From positions 238,239 through 285,184 of the forward strand of contig MU130360.1 in the NCBI GenBank assembly GCA_015039465.1: a stretch of 46,946 nt of DNA, given 5' to 3'. The notes under the pieces are model-generated. The model ran no database searches. It was not told the origin of the DNA and worked only from the letters and a program-made list of their open reading frames with translations. The translations under genes were made by a program, and so were the position numbers. Positions 9,380-19,731 of the stretch are shown here, in pieces. The first letter of the stretch is position 1; each line of letters opens with the position of its first letter. The stretch is from Phlegmacium glaucopus. Taxonomy: Eukaryota; Basidiomycota; Agaricomycetes; Agaricales; Cortinariaceae.

Positions 9380-10786
9380 CTATTTTCCGTCCAATCCACT
9401 TGATTCGTCTGCTGAATCGAGCAAACTGTTGTAACAAGTGAGTCGGATGCTGAGAATAAGCAACAGAATTGACAATTTTCTTTACCTATATTGTTTCATC
9501 AACAGACACTCTGCCTTTTTCCAGATCGATACTGCATGAATAAAAATAACCATCAGAGGAAATCACCATAACGTGCGATATCGTCCTGATGAATGAAAGA
9601 CGGATCGCATTAGCCATTTGAAACATAAATTCGAATTTTTGAAAAAAAAATTACCCTGAAAAAGCGACGATACTCCTTGTACTGCTGATTGGCAACCATA
9701 AGAAAGCAAAACCTTGGGACGGTGACTCTGGCGAGTGACTGATTCGAATTTGATGCTTCAGTATTGTTTTTTGATGTTGCTCGCTGGCCCAGCTTGAATA
9801 TATGGACAGTGTCATGCACAGAGCTCACAGCCAACAATGATGAGACTAGATTAAAGTTCATTGAATAAACTTTCGCCTCTCGGGTGCCTCACCTGAATTG
9901 ATACAGTTTCTCTGCACCAGGAATACTCCACACAGAAGAATCACGGTGCCTTTATCAGATGAGGTGGCAAGGAGCGAACAGGTAGAGTTGATAGAGAGGA
10001 AAGCGGCGATTTATGTGATTGTATGGAGTTGGCGACCCGTTAAAGTACGAGTGGAGAAAAGAAGGACGTCGCCGGGCTGGTGTTGAGAAGAAGCAGACGA
10101 TGAAGCCACGGCTGTACTTGGAGAGCCGTTGGCGGCAATTGTGGGTGACGGAACTGGTGAAGGATAGGCTAAGTAGGAGCTGTCTGCGGAAGGAGAAAGG
10201 GTACATATCGCTAGGTATGTATTTTTGCCAAGTTAGTGAACAATGTCCAGAAAGGAGACATAAGTTTTGACGGACCTTCTGGATTCGGCCTGGTCTCAAT
10301 AAAATGAAGTAATCTCATATCAGAGATATTATGGACATATATCTCCATCTCTAGCACGACAACAAGCGAGTTTCGATTCAATCTGACGGCCAATATAGAC
10401 GAAGTGAGTCGATGTAGGATATCTTGACTTTGCCATTACTTGCATAAAAGATGGCTGAGAATATCAAGAGAGTAAAAGTACTGTCATTATTTATCGTTAG
10501 GCGTTTTCTTGAACTGGGGATTCAAGTGTTTGTCGCCTTCCTGTCATGCAAGAATGAAAAGCCGCGCGTGGGAGGAAATATTACGAAAGATGAAGGAAGA
10601 AATGTGAACAATTAGTGGGATGAAGAGGAAAAGGGAGGTACTTCAAACGGGTTTGAACTCACTTGAGATGCATTAAGTTCGAACTTGCGGACGGCTTTGA
10701 CTAAGAATATATGGTTTAATAAGAAATTAGAGATAAAAGGTGAGAATAGCAACTTGAACTCACAGATCATGGATTGTCGCTTCATT
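9380..10786 (-). pseudogene. ATG18-type PROPPIN pseudogene, copy 2, with insertion
   Basis: Minus-strand pieces match ATG18: an exon with [20 protein letters not shown] and [10 protein letters not shown] (near 10285-10385), LSPSADSSY-type sequence, [20 protein letters not shown] leading to GDVLLFST (near 10060-10130), then a one-base frameshift near 10045. [20 protein letters not shown] (about 9785-9850) and a C-terminal exon ending at 9380 follow. The exon start (ATIHDL) at about 10760-10786 is separated from the rest by a 336-bp insertion (10409-10744). Not functional. Confidence 0.75.
10409..10744. other. 336-bp insertion specific to copy 2, possible small mobile element
   Basis: Compared with copies 1 and 3, extra sequence interrupts the ATG18 exon here. 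GTGAG is present at both edges (10404-10408 and 10740-10744), which fits a 5-bp target duplication. No terminal inverted repeat and no coding frame were seen. It contains the palindrome AAGTTCGAACTT near 10677. Type of element unknown. Confidence 0.4.
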
Positions 10787-12292
10787 CAAAAGTTCTATTG
10801 ATTGTGAACACCAGGGTTTTGATTCTATTCACACCAAAAGAAACAAATTTAGGACTAGAGACCGACGAAATATAACCGGAGAAAAACATAGGACTCACTC
10901 CAAAAGTGAAAATCGATAGCCGATGCAAGCTCGGGGACCCCCAATAAATGTCAATATGTTTGACCAGACTCCGGGAACGGATGCGGCAACGTCTGGAGTA
11001 TTCGCCCAACGCTCAGGCCTGAAAGGAAAATCGGTTGTATAAAAATTCAGAACGAAATTAGGAGATGACACTAACTTGAACTCTGTAGAATCTCCCCCCC
11101 CACATTGATTTATCTCGGTTGAGGTACCACTATCGATTGTCCCTTTCTGACCCTATCCCACAAAGAAAAATAAATTTAGGATATAATGGCATCAAAATGA
11201 ATCAAAGTCCAACCGAATTTCATTTTAGACAGTCCCTTTCTCTCCGTGATCGGCTTGCTAAGGAGGAATGCAATCATCCTTTTCAGCAGCTCGTACAGTG
11301 CTAGAGACCAGCGGATAAAGACGCAAAGTTTCGCATACGACGGCGTCTAGTAAGGCAATCCATTCAAGTCGTCTATTGTTGTCGGTAGATACATCGATAC
11401 TTCTTGACCAAGTTTCGTTTGGGCCTGCTTATTATGAGTTAGAGCATATACTGCCCGTGCCACCGCGATACTATGTCAAGATTAAGAACATGATTGTAGA
11501 ATATCTGAGGAAAAGACGTGTGTACCTTGTTGTTTTGTGGCCAGCGATGAGGGTGGTGATCTCTTGGTACATCGGTCTAGAATGAGTTTATACACACGAG
11601 CTAGCACGCCTTCATCCTTCATCCGTTGCGCTTTTGGTAGATCTTGCATGGCAATTGGCTTGAACCAAGAGTGAAAGAATATGTTTACTGCCTGACGATT
11701 TACTGCATTGACCGTCTTCAGGGGAAGCTTTACTTTGCTTCAGAAGATCAGATCCGATAGGAAGCATTATAGCACAAGTCTTTTTCGTCTCAGCATCATT
11801 TGGTATCGGCTGTAATCCAACGCAAATTATAGGGTAAAAAAAGGTTAGAGAGGAATACTGGTACGAACTAAGAAACGTAGAAGAGGGTACATCACTTTGA
11901 GTATTGGGATAAGTAATAGTTGGTTTCGCTCCCACCTTGAATATCGTTGAAAACAATTTCATATGGGCATTTTTCTCGGGGTCACTGGTCAGTGCATTGA
12001 CTCAATCATAATTGAACCCTGGGGTTCTTACTCCTAATTCGCGCACGGAATGAAATGATTTTTTACCTGCAAGCCCAATGATGTCAAGAGTTGTTCAACC
12101 GATTTATCCATGAAAGGCACTTACATAATGGGACCTACACCATCATGCTTGGTGATTTCTGTGCTCTATAAAGCTTTCACAACTCTGAATCATGTATGTT
12201 CGATTAAGTGGAATATTGATCTTTTGGTCCTTTTCTACGAAGACTTCGGTTAGTTCCCGTATTCGTTGTGATCCAAAAGCTGGATTCTCTCG
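10787..12292 (-). pseudogene. Cytochrome P450 pseudogene, copy 2, with intact heme motif
   Basis: The best preserved heme exon of the array. On the minus strand it reads [20 protein letters not shown] and then [17 protein letters not shown], with the axial Cys as TGC at 10925-10927, followed by SLLE and a GTGAGT donor. The next short exon (IKTLVFTINRTFE) is P450-like and then runs into ATG18 sequence. The K-helix reads VVCETLRLYPLV (near 11310-11345). The I-helix region is AGHKTT (near 11535-11550), Lys replacing the conserved Glu. Frame breaks and internal stops between the K-helix and the I-helix, plus loss of the C-terminal 40 or so residues, indicate a pseudogene. The helix C exon starts near 12285. 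Confidence 0.8.
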
Positions 12293-12478
12293 AATGTAAC
12301 ACCAAAATAATAATACAGCAGAATAGACTAAATTCTTCCGCTACTGCAGTATTAGAAAATTCAAGGAAAATTCAAGAACCATCACAAATGAAAAATACAC
12401 AACTGGCAAAGATGACAGACACAGAGAGAGGATAACAAGTATGAAATAAAGCCATAGCCAAATTCCACGCAGGGAAGA

Positions 12479-12514
<36 letters not shown>

Positions 12515-12789
12515 ACAGTAAAAGCAATAAAGAAGAGAGATTAAAAAGTGAAAAACTTTGAAAACAAAATAGGTGTCGCGTCGAGAGGTATATATTCTTG
12601 GCACCCTCAAACGCGCGTTTGAACGCTGTCATCGGAAGCCCAAAATTGATCTACAGCGTTCATATTAAGCCTAGGCTAAAGCAGTAAAAAAGGGAGCTTA
12701 CAGCATTGTCGTTCAGGAGATCTCGATGGGAATGAGTCATTTGTCCTGTGATATACACTGTCAGTAAATTGTGCACGAAATAGAAAACA
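12293..12789. other. P450-upstream region and shortened spacer of copy 3
   Basis: Holds the A-rich P450-upstream region with a (GA)n microsatellite. At about 12595 it jumps directly to the TTGGCACCCTCAAACGCG block, so about 1 kb of the spacer present in copies 2 and 4 is missing. No gene seen. Confidence 0.5.
12482..12511. repeat. (GA)n microsatellite
   Basis: Fifteen or so GA dinucleotides. The same locus in the preceding P450-upstream tail (near 530) has only a few, and copy 3's own P450-upstream region (16566-16642) has a longer interrupted tract. Confidence 0.9.
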
Positions 12790-12797
12790 TATATAAA
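12790..12797 (+). promoter_or_regulatory. TATA box of family B gene, copy 3
   Basis: TATATAAA in the conserved promoter block, upstream of a B copy that is itself broken. Confidence 0.5.
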
Positions 12798-12846
12798 CCT
12801 TGCTTCGCTTGAATCCCTGCCCACAGCTCCCACAGGAGAGGGATCC

Positions 12847-13624
12847 ATGGTTGAAGCATCAACAATGGACCCCTCTCAGGTATTGACTACCGTTCCTGCT
12901 TCCTTTCCCTCTCCCAACATTTGCTGATCCATTTCAACCCAATGACGACTTGCAAGGCCCACGTTCTCGACAGATGGGTGAGCAACACCACCACCATCAC
13001 CCAAATTTTGGGCCTATTTGCACTCAACACCACAGAGGGCTATGACGGTGGCCTCAAACCATATATATCGTCAAGAATGATCGCAAGCAATCATTCCATG
13101 GGCACCCAGTCTATGCTCAGATGGGTGCCATAAACAATACAGGAGCTGGTGGGGCGGGACCATGTCAGAAACCCCCAAATGGGGTCAGTTCAACAGAAGA
13201 GGACGAAACGCCGTCATTCGGGTTCTCCAAGATCAGACACAGCGGAGAGGCAAGGAGGACCTCTCGGAATACCAAGTCCCTGTCATAGAAAGTATGTTGG
13301 TTTCGCAATCCATCCATCTTTTTTCACAACTATTTGTAAAAGACACGACACCAGGTGGGTCAGCTATCCCCACTGTAATTCCAGCACCAGCGCCAGCATC
13401 GACATCGGCTGCATCGACATCGGCGCAAGCGATAGCAACCCCTGCAACGGCTGAGACGTGCCGACGAGGATACGGAGGCAACATCAAGAAGGTACGAAAA
13501 CGTACGTGGACTTTACTATCTTTCTTGATTTCTGAACATCGTCGCTAAAAATTCTTCTGCAGGGAAATTCTATGACGACGACTCCGATGTTCACAGAGTA
13601 TCGTCTAGATCTGAGACCGATTAG
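12847..13624 (+). pseudogene. Family B pseudogene, copy 3
   Basis: Possible starts are 12847 and the conserved one at 12865. After MDPSQ an extra G (CAGGTATTG against CAGTATTGG in copy 2) shifts the frame, the proline-rich segment is deleted, and a stop follows near 12925. Downstream pieces remain recognisable in other frames: TTTITQ-like sequence, NPQMGSVQQ, then the exon 1 end with DLSEYQVPVIES, exon 2 with AIPTVIPAPAPASTSAA, and a last exon with DDSDVHRVS-like sequence ending at a TAG at 13622-13624. Both introns are conserved in position. Confidence 0.75.
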
Positions 13625-13939
13625 CAGTATTGAAGGGGGCGATCATACAATGTGTCGACTACAATATTCAATCAGTATTTGTTAGCCATGGATCATTATA
13701 TTTATCTTACCGTTGCTGGTCCTCTGATATGTTTCTTTGCCTTATCGTCGCTGATCGAGGCCTAAAGGTCGAATGAGTTAGAGACGATTATCGATGGACA
13801 AAATCATGGAAGGAACCAACAATCGCGTGTGACGGTCACATTTATATACAGTGATCGATTGTCACATTATTTATCATTAGGTCTATTTTAGGAGACTAAC
13901 GGTCACCTGGCATATATTTTTGAACATAGATAAAGCAAC

Positions 13940-14420
13940 TTACCAGTTCCAGCACCGCCGTTATTCATCTGCTCTACGATCTACAATATGCTGTACTGGC
14001 TCGCCCCAGAGCTCTTTTGCTATCGTGGTCGAAGATCCATTCTCATTCCAACATGCTTTTCGGCGTCGGGTTGGTCAAAAGCAATACAATCTTCAAGAAA
14101 AAAACGGACGAGCTGGGTCCCATCGAACAAAGGTAGGTCTTGTGGACGTAGTGTAGTAGAAGGCAGAGAACGGCATTTATAAATGTCTTCCCAACGAGCT
14201 CGCATAGTCACACTGCTTAAACCAAAGATCGAAGGCAATGGACCAAGAACTGGTAATATTCTGACACCGAAATCATCAAATACTGAGCGCTTTCGAAAAA
14301 CCTCCTCTTCATATGCACCACCCAGGAACCGTTCTAGTATTGCAATTGCATCTTCCTGTCTCCTGTATTACTCGCATTTCCAAATCACTTTTATAAAACC
14401 TGTGTTAAAAAAAGAATACG
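13940..14420 (-). pseudogene. Family C ORF, copy 3 (unknown, degraded)
   Basis: Minus-strand counterpart with MRARWEDIYKCRSLPSTT, DLPLFDGTQLVRFFLEDC and FDQPDAEKHV. The end is W-N-W-stop (13940-13942) but in a shifted frame. It is also shortened in the middle. Not recognised. Confidence 0.35.
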
Positions 14421-14478
14421 GAACACAAGAACAAAAAGGCACAAAGTAAAAGTCAAAAAAAAATCAATCCAACTAAGT

Positions 14479-14501
14479 AAAACCGAGCCAGGCTCGGTTT
14501 T
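14479..14501. repeat. Perfect 23-nt palindrome, copy 3
   Basis: Same AAAACCGAGCC arms around an A. In this copy the ATG18 3' half is deleted, so the palindrome now abuts the middle of ATG18. Confidence 0.85.
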
Positions 14502-14506
14502 AACAA

Positions 14507-15000
14507 TAGCCATCACGATACCTTTATCAGATGAGGTGGCAAGGAGCGAACCGGTAGAGTTGATAGAGAGGAAAGAAAGCGGCGATTTATGTGCTTGTAT
14601 GACGTTGGCGACCGTTAAGTACTGGTGGAGAAAAGGAGGACGTCGCCAAACTGGTGTTGAGATGAAGTAGACGATGAAGCCTGGAGAGCCGTTGGCGGCA
14701 GTTGCGAGGGACATGGGTGATGGAACTGGTGAAGGATAGGCTAGATAGGAGCTGTGTGCGGAATGAGAAAGGGCGCATATCGCTAAGTATGCCAGGTCAG
14801 CGGACAATCTTTGGAAAGAAACATAAGTTTTTGACAGACCTTCTGGATTCGGCCTGGTCTCAATAACCTGAAGTAACCTCATGTTAGAGATATCATAGAC
14901 ATGTATAGCACGATAACAAGCGACTTTCAATTCAATTTGACGGCCAATATGGACGAAGGGAATAGCAACCCGTAGATCATGGATTGTCGCTTTATTCAAA
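14507..15000 (-). pseudogene. ATG18-type PROPPIN pseudogene fragment, copy 3
   Basis: A minus-strand frame spans most of 14391-15056 and contains ELLNKATIHDLRVAIPF, VYDISNMRLLQVIETRPNP, ICALSHSAHSSYLAYPSP and [17 protein letters not shown]. The sequence after that (the FRRG blade, the linker and the C-terminus) is missing, with the break at about 14505. Frame breaks remain around the [10 protein letters not shown] segment. Confidence 0.75.
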
Positions 15001-16374
15001 AGTTCTATTGATCGTGAACAGCAGGGTTTTGATTCTATTGACACGCAAAGAAACAAATTTAGGACCTGGGATCAACAAAATATAACTAGAGTACTCACTC
15101 CAAAAGTGAGAATCGATAGCCGATTCAAGCTCGGGAACCCCCCAATAAATGTCAATATGTTTGACGAAGACTGCAGGAGCAGATGCGGCAACATCCGGAA
15201 TATTCGCCCAACGCTCAGGTCTGAAAAGAAAACCGGTTGTACAACAATTGAGAACGAAATTTGAGGATGGAACTTACTTGAACTCTGTAGAATCTTCCCC
15301 CCCATATTGATTTATCCCGGTTGACGAGGTCAATAGTACCACTATCGATTGACCCTTTCTGACCCTATACCACAAATAAAAATAAACTTAGAATATAATG
15401 GAATGAATATTAAATCAAAGCCCAACCGAATCCATTTCGGATAATCCCTTTCTTCTCCGTGAACAGCCTGCTAAGAGGAATGAAAAAATCCTTTCACCAG
15501 CTCGTACAGTGCTAGAAACCGGTGGACAAAGACGCAGAGTTTCGTGTACGACGGCGTCTAGTGGGGCGGTCCATTCGGGTTGTCTATTGTTGGGCTGTCG
15601 GTGGATACATTGGATACTTCTTGACGAAATATCGTTTGCGCCTGCGTATTATGAGTTAGAGCATGTAATGCCCATGCCATCGCGATACTATGTCAAGATT
15701 AAGACCATGATTGCAGAATATATGAGGATCGGACGTGTGTACCTTGTTGTTTCGTGGCTAGCGATGAGGAAAGTGGTTATCTCTGCGAGTATATTGAGTA
15801 AATAGATGGTCTAGAATGAGTTTATACACACGAGCCAGCATATCTTCATCCTTCATCTGTTTTCTGGTAGGTCTTGCATGACATTTGCTTGAAGGGACAG
15901 CGAAAGAATATCTTTACGGCCTGACGATTTATTACGCTTGTCGTCTTCATGGGAAGCTTTAAGTTTCTTCAGAAGATCAGATACGATATGACGCATTATA
16001 CATAGCAGAAGCCTTTTTCGTCTCGGTGTCATTTGGTGTCCGCCGTAATCCAACGCAAATTAGAGGGTAAGAAAAGTTTAGAGAGGAATATTGGTATGAA
16101 CTAAGAAACGCAGCTGAAAATACATCGCTTTGGGTATTGGGATAACAGTTCGTTTCGCTCCCACCTAGAATATCGTTAAAAACGATTTCATAAGGGGATT
16201 TGTCTCGGGGTCGCTGGTCAGTGCATTGAAATTGTAATTGAATCCTGGGGATTTTAGTCATGATTAAAGCAATGTGATCGCGCACAGGATGAAATGATTT
16301 TACCTCGAGTGCCTTTTCTACGAAGACTTCGGTTAGTTCCCGTATCTGTTGTGGTCCAAATGCTAGATTCAATC
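15001..16374 (-). pseudogene. Cytochrome P450 pseudogene, copy 3
   Basis: Pieces on the minus strand: NLAFGPQQIRELTEVFVEKA (16310-16370), an SPYEIVFNDILGGSE segment, RIVSDLLKKLKASHEDDKRN and SSGRKDILSLSLQANVM, an I-helix LIASHETTRYT (Glu kept, first Gly lost, near 15740-15775), a K-helix VVHETLRLCPPV (near 15525-15560), a PERWANIPDVAAS-like segment and the heme exon. In the heme exon an extra base in the G-run (15135-15140) shifts the frame, and the axial Cys codon is TGA (15125-15127). Not functional. Confidence 0.8.
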
Positions 16375-16565
16375 TAATTATGAGTCATCTAACACCACAA
16401 TAACGCAGCAGAACCGACCAAAAAATCTTCCGCTACTACAGTAGTAGAAACAATTCAAGGAAGAGTCAAGAATTATCAGAAATGAAAAAGATACAACTGG
16501 CGAAAATGACAGACACAAAAAGAAAGGATAACAAGTTATGAGAGAAAGTCGTAGCCAAGTCCCAC

Positions 16566-16586
16566 ACAAGAAAAAGAGGGAGAGGG

Positions 16587-16640
<54 letters not shown>

Positions 16641-16642
16641 CG
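16566..16642. repeat. (GA)n microsatellite, interrupted
   Basis: Long GAGAGA tract with GGGA and AAGA interruptions, located in the P450-upstream region of copy 3. Confidence 0.9.
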
Positions 16643-17817
16643 AATACTAAAAGCAATAAGGAAGAGAGATAAAAAAGCGAAAAAACTTTGAAAACGAAAG
16701 AATTCAAGGGGAACAAGGTAGGTACTTGGCTGGACAAAAGAATGCAGGTGAGGTTTAGCTCACCCAGGGGCGGTGGGCGATTTGCCAAGACAAGAATAAA
16801 ACGACGGAAACAACGAAGAAAAAGCCTTACCTGAAATTGACTGAACAGGAAAAGTTCTCAACGGTGTGTTCGTCATAGTCTTCCGAGCAGCGAGCTCTCC
16901 GGCATCAACACATTGCTACCTGGTTGGTGTATGAGACAATGGGCGTATTATTAAAGAGACCAAGACCGACCTCGGCATCAATCTCAAGCAAATAGGCAGT
17001 CCGGATAGCAATGCTATCCGTCAAAAAACCGGTGCCTACATCCTCTGATCTATTAGCCAAAGATGAATGCTTCAGCCTCAAAAAATATGTTACTAACTGA
17101 ATGAGAAGTCGCACAATAAAACACGAAGCTCGATGGAGCAAGCAGGCAGCCATGCCAATTGCAGATGCCCTGAAAAAGCCTCCGTTGAACCCGAGCTGGT
17201 TTGGTGTAAATCATTGCATAATTTATCATCCGAAAAGAAAGGAAAAGACAAACGATGCCCTTCTTTTACATCTTTGCGAGCTCCTGTGCGTGATGCGTGA
17301 TCGATTCTGAAAGTCCATATAAGTTAATAGTAAGCAAATTGGGATAGTGACCTACATCGTGACACAGGCGGCCGATGTAAAAAAGAAATTTGTGTGGGAG
17401 AGTATTGGGACTATGTAGTCAAGAACGGCACCTTTTTCAGGGACCAAGGTGTGATTCGCTGAATGAACTCTTCTAAGTTCAAGTTGACGAGTCATGAAAC
17501 ACAAATAATTGATAAGGCAGAGGTAAGTTGTGTGCATGAGGCATTTTAAACACAAGCAATGAAGCATGTTCACCGTGAGGAAGCACAGCTATGTTCTCAT
17601 TAATTAGGGGATATTCCTGGCACCCTCAAACGCGTGTTTGAACGCAGACATCCCAAAATTGATCTAACAGCGTTCGTATTAAGCCTAGGCTAAAGCAGTA
17701 AAAAAGGGAGCTTACAGCATTCTCCTTTAGGAGATCTCGATGGGAATGAGTGACGAGTCATTTGCCCTGTGATATACACTGTCAGTAAATTGTGCACGAA
17801 ACAGACAAACAGGAAAA
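16643..17817. other. Spacer before B copy 4, no gene supported
   Basis: Repeats the spacer of copies 1 and 2. The minus-strand piece VGTGFLTDSIAIRTAYLLE (about 16985-17045) parallels the one in copy 2 and then continues DAEVGLGLFNNTPIVSYTNQ. It is conserved between copies but not recognised. It may be a 5' exon of the P450 unit or chance. Confidence 0.4.
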
Positions 17818-17825
17818 TATATATA
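17818..17825 (+). promoter_or_regulatory. TATA box of family B gene, copy 4
   Basis: TATATAAA in the conserved promoter block, 38 bp before ATG 17863. Confidence 0.55.
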
Positions 17826-17862
17826 AAGCTTCCTTCGCTTGAATCCCTGCCCCCCCAGTTTA

Positions 17863-18881
17863 ATGATGAATCCTTCCTGGTTTCCATTCCCTCGTCCTTT
17901 CCCCCTCCCGTCATATGCTGATCCTTTTCAGCACATCGACCCCTCGCAAGGCCCCCAACAGATGGGTCACCAACACTACCCCCACCACCCCCACCACCAC
18001 TACCCCCACCACCCCCATTATCCTATTACCCCCACTCGCCCCCCATCACTACTACCAAAAAAAAAAAAAAAAAAAAAAAAACCAACATTCCCCAACTCCG
18101 GTGGCAGTACGCCACTGGAGGCACCGCAACCAACGCTCACCCCGGGTGCATACTCACAACCACCCCCACCAAACCCACTACCACCCCCATCATCACCACC
18201 CCCATCACCACCACCCCCACGAATTCACATATATCGTCAAGAACGACCGCAAGCGGTCACTCCATGGGCACCTACCCAGTAAACGCTGGGATGGGTGCCC
18301 TCAACAATACAGGAGTTGGCGGGGTGACACCCCCGTCAGGAAACCCCCAAATGGGGTCAGTCCGACCAAAGCGAGCGAAAGCCGCGAAACGCCCTCGTTC
18401 GGGTCCTCCCAAGGCCCAGAAACAGCGGAGAGGTAGGGACGACCTCTCGGCATATCTAGTCCCTGTGGTGGAAAGTATGTTGGTTTCGCAATCCATCCGT
18501 TTTTTTCTTCACATTCATAATTATTTGTAGCAGTCACCACAGCAGGTGGGTCGGCTATCCCCACTGTAATACCCGCACCTGCACCAGCACCAGCACCAGC
18601 ACCAGCACCAGCACCAGCGTCAACATCTGCTGTGCTAGTACAACCTGCCGCGTCGACATCGGGTACATCGACACCGGCCGTGCCCACCGCATCCCCTGCA
18701 TCGGCTGGGGTGCGCCAACGAGGGCACGGAGGTAATGTCAAGACAAAGGCTCGAAAACGTACGTGCAATTTACAATCTTTCTTGATCTCTGAACATCGTC
18801 GCTAAAAATCCTTCTGCAGCGAAGGTCTATGACTACGACTCGGACGTTCACCGAGTGTCATCTGGATCTGAGTCCGATTAG
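17863..18881 (+). pseudogene. Family B gene, copy 4, frame disrupted near a poly-A tract
   Basis: Exons about 17863-18474, 18534-18758 and 18820-18881. It opens MMNPSWFPFPRPFPLPSYAD, continues into His/Pro-rich sequence and then a lysine run encoded by 25 consecutive A (18057-18081). After the run the starting frame continues as proline-rich sequence and stops at 18282. The ancestral frame (MGTYPVNAGMGALNNTG, SGNPQMGSV, then exons 2 and 3) lies one base away. Adding one A, or removing two, would leave a continuous frame, so either the tract has slipped or its length is misassembled. Exon 2 has an expanded Ala-Pro repeat (PAPAPAPAPAPAPA) and the protein would end SGSESD. The central proline/histidine expansion is unique to this copy. 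Confidence 0.55.
18057..18081 (+). repeat. Poly-A tract of 25 within a coding exon
   Basis: Twenty-five A in a row, coding a lysine run in one frame of B copy 4. Absent from the other three copies. Confidence 0.95.
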
Positions 18882-19093
18882 CAGTGTTGAAGTATTTATT
18901 AGCATTGGTGATCATTATGCTCTTACCGTTACTCGCTCGTCATCTTGTATGTTTCCTTGTGTCAAATTGAATTATACTGTTCTGAAATCCAAAGATCGAA
19001 TGAGATAGAAACGATTATCGATGGACAGAATCATGGTGAGGAACTTTGGCTTATGAATTGTGTACATGTGTGATGGTCACTGGGCAATATATT

Positions 19094-19600
19094 TTAAATC
19101 CAACATAACCAGTCCCAAGACCACCGTCCTTCTGCTCCTCTACGATCTCCAATATGCTGCACTGCCTCGCCCCGAAATTCTTCTGCGGTGGTGGCTGAAG
19201 ATCCGTTTTCGCTCCAGCAGGTTTTTACGTGCATTTCTGCGTCGGGTCGGTCAAAAACAACACAATTTTCAAGACAAAGCGAACGCGCTGGGTCCCATCG
19301 ATCAAAGGTAGGTCTTGTCGGGACGTCGTGTGGTAGAAGCAGAGAACGGCCTCTATAGATGTATTCCCAGCTCGTTCGCATAGAACGTCGCAATGTTTAA
19401 ACCGAAGATCAAAGGCAAAGGACCAAGAACTTCTGACACGGAAATCGTCAAATGCACCGAGCTCTTTCACAGAACACTGCTCGTCATATGCATCATCCAG
19501 GAACGGTTCTAGTACGCAAGTATTGCAATTGCATTTTGCTGTCTCCTGCCATGTTACTCGTATTTCCAAAACGACTTTTATAAAACCTGTGTTAGAAAAA
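19094..19600 (-). pseudogene. Family C ORF, copy 4 (unknown; longest version)
   Basis: The minus-strand frame 19662-19225 gives the clearest view: VVLEIRVTWQETAKCNCNTC, VLEPFLDDAYDEQCSVKELG, AFDDFRVRSSWSFAFDLRFK, HCDVLCERAGNTSIEAVLC, then DLPLIDGTQRVRFVL. A frameshift near 19270 moves the rest (FDRPDAEMHVKTCWSENGSS, TTAEEFRGEAVQHIGDR, WSWDWL) into another frame, ending at 19094. Eight or so cysteines and a mixed charged/aromatic composition look protein-like. The pieces recur in the other copies. No family recognised. There is no clear ATG, so it may be a truncated gene caught in the unit. Confidence 0.4.
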
Positions 19601-19668
19601 AAAGAATACGCAACACAAGAAGAACAAAATGGCAAAAAGGAAAAGTAAAAAAATAAATCCAACTAAGT

Positions 19669-19691
19669 AAAACCGAGCCAGGCTCGCTTTT
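19669..19691. repeat. 23-nt palindrome with one mismatch, copy 4
   Basis: Arms AAAACCGAGCC and GGCTCGCTTTT around an A. The single G-to-C change is the only departure from the perfect form kept in copies 1-3. Confidence 0.8.
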
Positions 19692-19731
19692 AACAACGAC
19701 CATTTATCGGATGAAGAGTAGCATGGTTGTG

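Noticed and set aside
10670..10695. GTTCGAA motif as a tRNA T-loop
   Set aside because: It is part of a palindrome AAGTTCGAACTT, and no acceptor, D or anticodon stems could be formed around it.
17915..18436. 173-aa Thr/His/Pro ORF overlapping B copy 4
   Set aside because: It is an alternate frame of the same low-complexity DNA, with neither the conserved start nor the conserved tail of family B.
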